Part shown: positions 43,927 through 50,575 of the stretch, piece after piece
Layout of the letters: each line of letters begins with the position of its first letter
Position numbering within the stretch: the stretch's first letter is position 1
Assembly: GCA_020049295.1 (NCBI GenBank)
Contig: JAIFLC010000045.1
Span: forward strand, 1 to 50,575
Reading direction: 5' to 3'
Source of the DNA: Bacteroidota bacterium
GTDB taxonomy: Bacteria; Bacteroidota; Bacteroidia; Bacteroidales; UBA12077
DNA: 50,575 bases
The notes under the pieces: generated by a model
Told to the model about the DNA's origin: nothing
Databases searched by the model: none
Seen by the model: only the letters and a program-made list of their open reading frames with translations
Made by a program: the position numbers and the translations under genes

Positions 43927-44304
43927 ATGACTAAAAAATCGAAAACAACAAAAGAAGTAATCGAAGAACCGGTTATAAATGCAGAGGAATCCTTAAAAGA
44001 ACGGTTTCGTACAATTTGTATTGATGGGGATAAGTACAAAACACTTTATACCGAGAAGTACAAGAAAAGAATTAATTATGAAATACCTAACTTTAAGAAA
44101 ATATATTCTGAAATTCCTGGAACAGTCATAAAAATACATGTTACCGAGGGTCAGAAAGTTAACGAAGGTGATCTTATGCTAGTTCTTGACGCGATGAAAA
44201 TGAAGAATAAATTAATATTTCCAATTGGTGGAACTGTTAAGAAAATACATGTTTTGGAAAATGAAAAAATTCCAAAAAGACATCTGATGATTGAATTAAA
44301 GTAA
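43927..44304 (+). CDS. biotin carboxyl carrier protein
   Basis: The 125-residue protein has a biotinyl domain at its end with the modified lysine at residue 91 in VLDAMKMKNK. The lead-in is PGTVIKIHVTEGQKVNEGD and the close is GGTVKKIHVLENEKIPK. The N-terminal ~50 residues are charged and probably bind the partner subunit. It begins 11 bp after the carboxyltransferase gene, so the two are one unit. It carries carboxylated biotin between a carboxylase and the carboxyltransferase; the biotin carboxylase must be coded elsewhere, if the complex is a carboxylase. Confidence 0.93.
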   Translation: MTKKSKTTKEVIEEPVINAEESLKERFRTICIDGDKYKTLYTEKYKKRINYEIPNFKKIYSEIPGTVIKIHVTEGQKVNEGDLMLVLDAMKMKNKLIFPIGGTVKKIHVLENEKIPKRHLMIELK

Positions 44305-44315
44305 TTCATAAAATA

Positions 44316-44346
44316 AAAAAATCCGGAATAATTTCCGGATTTTTTA
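44316..44346. terminator. bidirectional terminator
   Basis: AAAAATCCGGAA (44317-44328) pairs with TTCCGGATTTTT (44333-44344) around loop TAAT. It lies between the biotin carrier gene and the convergent ispE gene and covers the ispE stop. Confidence 0.88.
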
Positions 44347-45156
44347 TAATTGTTCTTCCCAGATTACTTGATTTCCAAAGATTTCTTTCAATTGAGGTTT
44401 GTCTTTATATAACCCGAAAACAGAAGATCCACTGCCTGACATTGATGCATATACTGCACCTGTGCTATATAAAGTCTGCTTTATTTCTTCAATCTGTGGA
44501 AAATCATTAAAAATGATCGGTTCAAAGTCATTAAAAATGGTATTTTCCCAGTTTTCAACTGGTTTTTCAATCAATTTTTTTAGTGATTGTTTTGGTTTTA
44601 CAGGTTTTATTTGTGAATATGCTTTGGCTGTATTTATATGTAATCCCGGGTTAACAATTACTAAGTAAAATCCTTTTAGATTAATATTTATAGATTCGAA
44701 AATATTACCTGTTCCACTAGCAAATACAGGCTTATTCAAAATAAAGAAAGGACAGTCGCTTCCAAGATTTTTAGCATATTCAATTAAAATTGAATGATCT
44801 ATATTTAAGTTTTGAAGATTATTAATTGCTTGCAAAGTAAATGATCCATCTGAAGATCCTCCTCCAAGTCCTGCTCCTATTGGAATTTGTTTGTGTAAAT
44901 GAATATTTACAGGATTTATAGAGTGATTTTGCTTTAGTAGGTTATAGGCCTTATAGCAAAGATTATTATCAGCATTACCTTGTTCAATAATTATTCCTGT
45001 ATTAGTAAATGAAAAATCCTTTCGACTGTTGTTAATTTCTAATATATCGGAGAGACCCGTAGGGAAAAAAACAGTTTCAATATTATGAAATCCGTCAGGT
45101 CTTTTTTCAACAACATTTAATCCAATATTTATTTTGGCATTCGGAAATACAATCAT
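44344..45156 (-). CDS. ispE: 4-diphosphocytidyl-2-C-methyl-D-erythritol kinase
   Basis: The 270-residue protein is a GHMP kinase with FPNAKINIGLNVVEKRPDGFH at the start, the ATP loop IPIGAGLGGGSSDGSF and the end motif YASMSGSGSSVFGLY. It phosphorylates CDP-methylerythritol in the MEP route to isoprenoids. The ATG at 45156 begins M-I-V-F-P-N-A-K-I-N, which is where the family normally starts. A longer frame beginning with ATT is not a good start. It is convergent with the biotin carrier gene. Confidence 0.95.
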   Translation of the reverse strand: MIVFPNAKINIGLNVVEKRPDGFHNIETVFFPTGLSDILEINNSRKDFSFTNTGIIIEQGNADNNLCYKAYNLLKQNHSINPVNIHLHKQIPIGAGLGGGSSDGSFTLQAINNLQNLNIDHSILIEYAKNLGSDCPFFILNKPVFASGTGNIFESININLKGFYLVIVNPGLHINTAKAYSQIKPVKPKQSLKKLIEKPVENWENTIFNDFEPIIFNDFPQIEEIKQTLYSTGAVYASMSGSGSSVFGLYKDKPQLKEIFGNQVIWEEQL

Positions 45157-45328
45157 GAATAAATTTTTAATGGATAAAATTAGCAATTATTAATGAAAAG
45201 GATAATAAATATGAAGTCTTTTAGCATACGTTGAATAATGAAGAATAATTAACAATTGTTAATAACTGTCGTTAAAAAAAACACTAAAATTATAATTCTA
45301 AAAAGGTTTTTTTTGACTTGTGTATTAT

Positions 45329-45336
45329 TACCTTTG
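45329..45336 (+). promoter_or_regulatory. -7 promoter element of dnaB
   Basis: TACCTTTG is an exact TAnnTTTG, 24 bases before the dnaB ATG. A TTTG at 45312-45315 is 13 bases upstream, closer than usual. Confidence 0.5.
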
Positions 45337-45359
45337 ATTCCCTAAAAAATGAATCGAAG

Positions 45360-46901
45360 ATGGTAGCCAATACAAAAAATACGAAAAAGGCTGTGCAGAA
45401 AGCAGTTCCCAATAGTGAGTACGGAAAATTACCACCACAGGCATTAGACCTTGAAGAAGCAGTTCTTGGTGCGATAATGCTTGAGAAAGATGCAATTATA
45501 TCAGTGATGGATATTATTCGTCCAGACAGTTTTTATAAAGATTCACATCAGAAGATTTTTAGTGCTGTACTCGATCTTTCGCAAGCCTTGCAGCCTATAG
45601 ATATTCTTACAGTTACCGAAGAGCTTCGAAGAAGAGATCAGTTAGATGAAGTTGGTGGTCCATTTTATATAACTACTCTTACTAGTAAGGTAGCTTCGGC
45701 TGCTCATATTGAATATCATGCACGTATTATTGCTCAAAAATATATTCAACGCGAACTTATTCGTGTTTCTTCCGAAATTCAAACGAAAGCCTATGACGAT
45801 AGTTTGGATGTTAATGATCTAATTGATTTTTCTGAATCAGAATTATTTAAGGTAGCTGAGGGAAATATTAAAAAGGAAACTACAAAAATAAATATTCTTA
45901 TCCAGGAAGCCATCAGTCAAATTGAAGAAGCCGCAAAACGTGAAGATGGACTTAGTGGTGTTCCATCAGGATTTACCAAACTCGACAGGGTTACTTCAGG
46001 ATGGCAAAAATCAGATTTGGTTATTATCGCAGCTCGCCCATCAATGGGTAAAACGGCCTTTGTATTGTCTATGGCAAAAAATATGGCTGTTGATCATAAC
46101 CGAAGTGTTGCATTGTTTTCATTAGAGATGTCTTCGGTTCAATTGGTAAACCGTTTAATTGTAAGTGAAACAGAGCTTCCCTCAGATAAAATCAGAAATG
46201 GTCGTCTCGAACCATTTGAATGGGAGCAATTGGAATACCGAATAAAAAAACTGGTTGAAGCTCCAATTTATATTGATGATACGCCTGCTATTTCTGTATT
46301 TGAGCTTCGTGCAAAATGCCGTAGGTTAATGAGTCAGCAAAAAATTGATATTATTATTATCGATTATCTTCAGTTGATGACAGGAACGAATGATAATAAA
46401 GGTAATCGCGAACAAGAAGTAAGTTTGATTTCCAGGTCGCTTAAAGGAATAGCTAAGGAGCTAAATGTGCCAATACTTGCTCTTTCGCAGCTTAATCGTT
46501 CTGTTGAGCTTCGTTCCGGTACAAAACGACCACAATTATCTGACTTGCGTGAATCAGGAGCTATTGAGCAGGATGCCGATATGGTATTATTTATTCATCG
46601 CCCTGAGAAATATGGCCTTACCGAGGATGAAGATGGAAATTCGCTTATCGGAATGGCCGAAATAATTTTGGCAAAACATCGTAATGGAGCCCTGGCGGAT
46701 ATTAAGCTTAAATTTAGAAATGAGTTGGCTAAATTCGAAGACTATGAGGATGATTATGCTGCTGTTACTGCCGATGAAAGTCTTAAGAATGGAGGCGCAT
46801 TAACCTTTGGTTCAAAGATGAACAAGGATAAAGATTCGAAGAATAAGGATATTTTTGGATTAGGACATAATAGTAACTTTGACAACGAAGCACCATTTTA
46901 G
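45360..46901 (+). CDS. dnaB: replicative DNA helicase DnaB
   Basis: The 513-residue protein has the N-terminal DnaB domain (PPQALDLEEAVLGAIMLEKD near residues 28-47) and a RecA-like ATPase domain with Walker A RPSMGKTAFVL, the Walker B IIIIDYLQLM and the DnaB motif SQLNRSVELRSGTKRPQLSD. The hexamer unwinds DNA at the replication fork. The ATG at 45360 (M-V-A-N-T-K-N) is preferred over an upstream TTG because a -7 promoter box lies between them. The C-terminal tail is long and asparagine-rich. Confidence 0.97.
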   Translation: MVANTKNTKKAVQKAVPNSEYGKLPPQALDLEEAVLGAIMLEKDAIISVMDIIRPDSFYKDSHQKIFSAVLDLSQALQPIDILTVTEELRRRDQLDEVGGPFYITTLTSKVASAAHIEYHARIIAQKYIQRELIRVSSEIQTKAYDDSLDVNDLIDFSESELFKVAEGNIKKETTKINILIQEAISQIEEAAKREDGLSGVPSGFTKLDRVTSGWQKSDLVIIAARPSMGKTAFVLSMAKNMAVDHNRSVALFSLEMSSVQLVNRLIVSETELPSDKIRNGRLEPFEWEQLEYRIKKLVEAPIYIDDTPAISVFELRAKCRRLMSQQKIDIIIIDYLQLMTGTNDNKGNREQEVSLISRSLKGIAKELNVPILALSQLNRSVELRSGTKRPQLSDLRESGAIEQDADMVLFIHRPEKYGLTEDEDGNSLIGMAEIILAKHRNGALADIKLKFRNELAKFEDYEDDYAAVTADESLKNGGALTFGSKMNKDKDSKNKDIFGLGHNSNFDNEAPF

Positions 46902-46919
46902 TCGATTATATTACCTAAT

Positions 46920-47618
46920 TTATAGAATGTCTTTTAATTCGTTGAGCGATGTTATCTCAAAGGTAATATCTTCGCTATGTTGAATATTATCAGAATTAAA
47001 GAAAACCTGGTCAATACCCGTGTTTTTTGCACCTAAAATATCAGTTTCGAGATCATCACCAATCATCAAACATTCATTTTTTTGGGCATTAGATAATCTT
47101 AATGCATGCTCAAAAATTATCGGACTGGGTTTTTGTGCACCAGCATCTTCGGATGTAATAATTCCTTTAAAATACTGATCAAGATTGCAGTTTTTTAATT
47201 TATCAGATTGGATTTCACTAAAACCATTGGTAATTATATAAAGCGTGTACTTGTTTTTTAGGTATGACAAAGCTTCGTGTGTGTAAGGAAACAACTGTTT
47301 TTTAGTTGGACTGATATTTACGTAATCATCACCAATTTGTTGGGCAAGCTTTTCGTCATAAATTCCAAATTCTTCAAGGGTTAAAGCAAATCGCTTCCAA
47401 CGCAAAATTGATTTTTCAATTTTGTTTTCGCGATAATCTTTCCAGAGAATATCATTATGTTTATTATACGCTGTATAAAATGTCTCGAACGAACTAAAAA
47501 TTGAACCGAGGTTTCGATTTTGGTATATCTCAAGAAATGTTTCTTTGGCATTATTATCGAAATCCCAAAGGGTTCGGTCAAGATCAAAATAGATATATTT
47601 ATACTTTTCCAATTTCAT
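46920..47618 (-). CDS. YjjG family HAD phosphatase (noncanonical pyrimidine nucleotidase)
   Basis: The 232-residue protein has the HAD motifs: DLDRTLWDF (first D nucleophile) with the YjjG-like W-D-F, ITNGF for motif II, K near QKPSP, and GDDLETDILGA for motifs III/IV. The helical cap comes between. E. coli YjjG dephosphorylates 5'-monophosphates of odd pyrimidine nucleotides. It is convergent with dnaB, 18 bp away, and divergent from the NTF2-like gene. Confidence 0.9.
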   Translation of the reverse strand: MKLEKYKYIYFDLDRTLWDFDNNAKETFLEIYQNRNLGSIFSSFETFYTAYNKHNDILWKDYRENKIEKSILRWKRFALTLEEFGIYDEKLAQQIGDDYVNISPTKKQLFPYTHEALSYLKNKYTLYIITNGFSEIQSDKLKNCNLDQYFKGIITSEDAGAQKPSPIIFEHALRLSNAQKNECLMIGDDLETDILGAKNTGIDQVFFNSDNIQHSEDITFEITSLNELKDIL

Positions 47619-47639
47619 TTAGAAGTTATGATCGGTTGA

Positions 47640-47666
47640 CAAAAATATACTTTTTGATTTTACAAT
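47640..47666 (-). promoter_or_regulatory. promoter of the YjjG-like gene
   Basis: The minus strand reads ATTG (47663-47666), 15 bases, then TATTTTTG (47640-47647), an exact -7 match. The spacing is short. Confidence 0.45.
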
Positions 47667-47728
47667 TGATTTTTTATAAGATGTTTTAAAATAGATTAAA
47701 TTGTAGCATCAATTTAAAATCTAATAAT

Positions 47729-48205
47729 ATGATAAAATCATTATTTCTACTTGTATTTATTGCTGTATTATTTGCTTGTACGGAAAAATCTACTTTTAAC
47801 AAAGAGTCTGCCATTGTTGAACTCAATGCTGTTATGGACAACTGGCATCTGTCTGCTGCGATAGCCGATGAGGATGTGTTCTTTAATAGTATGGACTCCA
47901 ATGCCGTTTATTTAGGTACTGATCCAAAAGAGAGGTGGTTAAAACATGAGTTTGAAACATGGGCTATGCCTTATTTTCAGAGAGATGTTGCTTGGGCCTT
48001 TAAACCCTATAACCGTTACTGGGAATTTTCAAATAATGGCGAAATAGCTTGGTTCGACGAGCTTCTCGAAACTCACATGGGCGTTTGCAGAGGATCCGGT
48101 GTACTCCAGAAATATGAAAATGGATGGAGAATTAAGCATTATAATCTCGCACTTACGCTTCCAAATGAAAAAATGAAAGAATTCAGGTTGATTCAAGGAA
48201 TTTAA
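47729..48205 (+). CDS. NTF2-like (SnoaL/DUF4440-type) lipoprotein
   Basis: The 158-residue protein has a lipoprotein signal (V-L-F-A-C, cysteine at 17). It has a cone-shaped NTF2-like fold outline: VMDNWHLSAAIADEDVFFNSM, then DSNAVYLGTDPKERW, and the closing strands NGEIAWFDELLETHMGVCRG and VLQKYENGWRIKHYNLAL. Such domains bind or turn over small molecules, and no substrate can be inferred. It lies 85 bp before the amidotransferase-like lipoprotein gene on the same strand. Confidence 0.85.
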   Translation: MIKSLFLLVFIAVLFACTEKSTFNKESAIVELNAVMDNWHLSAAIADEDVFFNSMDSNAVYLGTDPKERWLKHEFETWAMPYFQRDVAWAFKPYNRYWEFSNNGEIAWFDELLETHMGVCRGSGVLQKYENGWRIKHYNLALTLPNEKMKEFRLIQGI

Positions 48206-48290
48206 TAGGGTTGATTTGGTCTATTTAAAACTTTAGTTTTCAAAAATAAATCCGTACTTTTATTAGCTGGTTAACTAAAAATTGTATCAC

Positions 48291-49448
48291 ATGAAAAAAT
48301 TATATATACCTCTGGCAATAATAGTTTTGGTGGTACTTGTGGGTTTAATGGGATGCAAGGATGATACCAATAAACGTTCCTATTTCAGAAAACTGGAAAG
48401 AAGCCGAGAAACTATAGCGGTTGGAATTTATAAAACGACAAATCCAAATCTGATTAATATTGCAAATATTATTGAAGCACTTAAAATTGATGGCGATATT
48501 GTTGCCGTTACACTTACTGATGAAGATATTTTAAGATCTGAACTAGAAAATATTGATGTTTTACTTTTTCCAGGGCTAGATTCAGAGGACCTTAATGATT
48601 CTATTAACGGCAAGGTATTACAGATTATACGTAATTTCACAGTAGAACGCGGAAAAGGAACTATAGGTATATGCGGCGGTAGTAATATATTTTCTAAGCT
48701 GGACAATGATTGCGAAACAATAAACCTCCTTGGTATTCAAAATATCCAGATGAAGAAGAGTAAAAGAACTCCTGGAATAATTAAAATTGATGTGAGCGAA
48801 CGTGGTTCTGCCATTTTTCCTGAACTGACAGATTCTCTGGGCGCTTTTATTGATTACCATGGTGATCTTATTTTTGATACAGATAGTAGCATTAATTCTA
48901 ATTTACAAAATGTTATTCATCACACATATGGTGAAAATTCACAAACATTGTTTATTACCTTAAATATTGGAAAAGGGAGAGCTTTTCTCGCTGCTAGTCA
49001 CCCCGAATCAACACCAGGCATGCGCTGGATGTTACCCCGAATGGTTCGATGGGTTATGGGTCGCGAATTAATAACTTACAATAACCTGGTGATGAAACCA
49101 GAATATTTTAATAGCGAGATACTTTATAATAAAGAATATACTAATCGCTTTGAATATCTTATAAATCAGCTTGATGAGAAAAGAAAAAAGGATCGCTTAC
49201 TTGCTTTGGAAGAGTTACAAGAGAAATATCCATGGTTTGCAGCAGAAAAGGTAAGACAACTTCTAACTGATAAAAACTCCGAGGTACGATTAAGGGCTGC
49301 ACAATACTTGAGTGATATAGGTTATACCATTGCGATTGAAGATTTGGAGACCACTATTGATAAAGAAAGAAATAAAAAAAACAAAGAGAAATTTAAAGAA
49401 TATTTAAAAAACCTGGAACAAATGATTGGTCAGGACTCTAGTATATAA
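48291..49448 (+). CDS. lipoprotein with BPL_N-like amidotransferase domain and HEAT-like repeats
   Basis: The 385-residue protein has a lipoprotein signal ending L-M-G-C (cysteine 22). Residues ~40-250 resemble the class I amidotransferase-like domain of biotin-protein ligase N-terminal type (BPL_N). They have a nucleophile-type elbow TIGICGGSNIF with C128 and the pair H237/E239 in SHPESTPGMRW, so a full Cys-His-Glu triad is possible. The C-terminal ~100 residues look like HEAT repeats (VRQLLTDKNSEVRLRAAQYL). ATG at 48291 is preferred to a TTG three codons earlier. RmuC begins 8 bp after its stop. The role is unknown. Confidence 0.72.
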   Translation: MKKLYIPLAIIVLVVLVGLMGCKDDTNKRSYFRKLERSRETIAVGIYKTTNPNLINIANIIEALKIDGDIVAVTLTDEDILRSELENIDVLLFPGLDSEDLNDSINGKVLQIIRNFTVERGKGTIGICGGSNIFSKLDNDCETINLLGIQNIQMKKSKRTPGIIKIDVSERGSAIFPELTDSLGAFIDYHGDLIFDTDSSINSNLQNVIHHTYGENSQTLFITLNIGKGRAFLAASHPESTPGMRWMLPRMVRWVMGRELITYNNLVMKPEYFNSEILYNKEYTNRFEYLINQLDEKRKKDRLLALEELQEKYPWFAAEKVRQLLTDKNSEVRLRAAQYLSDIGYTIAIEDLETTIDKERNKKNKEKFKEYLKNLEQMIGQDSSI

Positions 49449-49456
49449 CAAAACAA

Positions 49457-50575
49457 ATGAATAATATCCTATTTATAATTATAGCTGCTGCTGCGGGATT
49501 CGCAGCAGCTTGGTTTATTAGCAGGTTGGTTTTTAACAGAAATATGGGTTTATCGAAAGATGAATCTGAAATTCTGCAACAAGATTTGATCAATACTACT
49601 ACAGAAATTAAGGTAAAAGAAGAGAGATTAAATATGATTAGCGAGAACTTACAAGCTTTAAAAACTGAGAATGATTATAAGGATTCTCAAATAATGAGTT
49701 TGCAAAAGCTAATTACTAGTAAAGAATCAGATCTTAAGCATATTACAGAACGACTGAATGAACAAAAAAAGGAGGTTGATGAGCTGCAGCAAAAGTTTAT
49801 TAAAGAGTTCGAAAATCTTGCCAATAAAATCCTCGAAGAAAAAACAGGAAAATTTACAGAACAGAACAAAACGAATCTTGATGCAATACTAAAACCATTG
49901 CAGGAAAAGATTAAAGATTTTGAGAAGCGTGTTGAGGAAACCCATAAAAAAGATATTGAAGATAGAGCTTCTATTCAGGAGCGAATACGTAACCTGATTG
50001 AATCGAGCAATAAGATTAGTGAAGAAGCCAATAATCTTACAAAAGCGCTAAAAGGCGAATCAAAAACACAAGGAAACTGGGGAGAACTAATTCTGGAAAA
50101 TATTCTTCAAAAATCGGGATTGGTTAAAGATCGTGAATATTTTGTTCAGCCGTCGTTCAAAACCGAAGACGGTAATCGTTTTCAGCCCGATGTTGTTGTA
50201 AAGTTTCCTGATAATAGAAATATTATAATAGATTCTAAGGTTTCGTTAGTTGCTTACGAGAGATTTGTTACCGCAGATAATCAGGAAAAACAGGAAAGAG
50301 CATTGAATGAGCATTTAATATCAATAAAAAATCACATAAAACAATTGAGTGAAAAGAAATATCAAGATCTAGTTGATATTAATTCGTTAGATTTTGTAAT
50401 GTTGTTCATGCCAATTGAACCATCATTCCTTATTGCAATTCAAAAGGATCCAGAACTATGGAACTATGCTTATGAAAGAGGAATAATACTGATTAGTCCA
50501 ACAAATTTAATTGCTGTTCTAAAAATGGCTTCTAATTTTTGGGAACAGGATAAACAAAATAAGAATGTTATGGAA
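49457..50575 (+). CDS. rmuC: DNA recombination protein RmuC, N-terminal part
   Basis: The gene runs off the window end; 373 codons are visible. The N-terminus has one membrane helix (about residues 3-25, rich in alanine), then a long coiled coil to ~190. The RmuC domain has SKTQGNWGELILENILQKSG, then QPDVVVKFPDNRNIIIDSKVSLVAYE and DFVMLFMPIEPSFLIAIQKD. The last visible part is IILISPTNLIAVLKMASNFWEQ. RmuC limits inversion at short repeats and carries an endonuclease-like domain. It starts 8 bp after the amidotransferase-like lipoprotein gene and is likely cotranscribed. Confidence 0.95.
   Translation, partial: MNNILFIIIAAAAGFAAAWFISRLVFNRNMGLSKDESEILQQDLINTTTEIKVKEERLNMISENLQALKTENDYKDSQIMSLQKLITSKESDLKHITERLNEQKKEVDELQQKFIKEFENLANKILEEKTGKFTEQNKTNLDAILKPLQEKIKDFEKRVEETHKKDIEDRASIQERIRNLIESSNKISEEANNLTKALKGESKTQGNWGELILENILQKSGLVKDREYFVQPSFKTEDGNRFQPDVVVKFPDNRNIIIDSKVSLVAYERFVTADNQEKQERALNEHLISIKNHIKQLSEKKYQDLVDINSLDFVMLFMPIEPSFLIAIQKDPELWNYAYERGIILISPTNLIAVLKMASNFWEQDKQNKNVME

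Noticed and set aside
45318-45359. Longer dnaB with TTG start
   Set aside because: It would cover the -7 promoter box TACCTTTG, and the ATG at 45360 gives the usual N-terminus.
49480-49510. GC-rich inverted repeat near the start of rmuC
   Set aside because: It comes from alanine codons of the membrane helix (A-A-A-A-G-F-A-A-A); no sign of a regulatory role.

Overview
The window is ordinary chromosomal DNA of a Bacteroidota bacterium, most likely of the Bacteroidales/Marinilabiliales type. The evidence is: AT-rich sequence; promoters of the Bacteroidota form TTTG-N~19-TAnnTTTG; a protein with a type IX secretion (T9SS) C-terminal sorting domain; Bacteroidota-restricted families (DUF4294, DUF2851, LysO split into two genes); many short lipoproteins with a lipobox; and a tRNA-guanine transglycosylase lacking the zinc cysteines, as I recall Bacteroidota enzymes do. 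A menaquinone gene of the futalosine route (mqnE) and a membrane-bound molybdoenzyme suggest anaerobic or microaerobic respiration. I found no tRNA, rRNA, CRISPR array, insertion sequence or prophage. No gap between genes exceeds 300 bases; the largest are about 19668-19920, 29657-29892 and 42147-42367.

Layout. 1-4400: end of pyrF, a DUF2851 gene, then rpsO and pnp, each closed by a clear hairpin terminator. 4500-9300: a prolyl-oligopeptidase lipoprotein, a deoxynucleoside kinase and an OmpA-like/TPR lipoprotein. 9270-12030: TrmH-type methylase (minus), then sucC with a beta-barrel protein and a small lipoprotein. 12027-15200 (minus): an apparent operon of a CDGSH iron-sulfur protein, DUF454, the two halves of a LysO exporter and, 92 bp further on, arginine deiminase. 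15300-19700: DUF4294, elbB, thpR, an initiating exopolysaccharide sugar transferase and a degenerate Gfo/Idh/MocA-like protein. 19900-24300: pcm, a metallo-beta-lactamase-fold hydrolase and gcvP.

24300-30500 (minus): two hypothetical genes, a coupled trio ddl - molybdopterin oxidoreductase - fused FeS/membrane-anchor protein, a three-hairpin REP-like element and a beta-barrel protein. 30600-37350 (minus): a lone NUMOD4-HNH-HTH gene, a lipocalin, a PASTA - T9SS cargo - rluD operon, mqnE and rpmH. 37400-39800 (minus): GT2 - ECF-type sigma factor - rsmG. 39900-44350 (plus): tgt-lptF/G, then a carboxyltransferase with its biotin carrier protein. 44340-50575: ispE, dnaB, a YjjG-like HAD phosphatase, an NTF2-like lipoprotein, a lipoprotein joining a class I amidotransferase-like domain to HEAT-like helices, and the start of rmuC.

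Most genes are housekeeping. The observations most worth following are the ddl-molybdoenzyme coupling, the amidotransferase-like/HEAT lipoprotein, the zinc-ligand-free Tgt, the degenerate Gfo/Idh/MocA protein beside the sugar transferase, the LysO/arginine deiminase grouping and the REP-like hairpin element. I saw no clear new multi-gene defence or mobile system.
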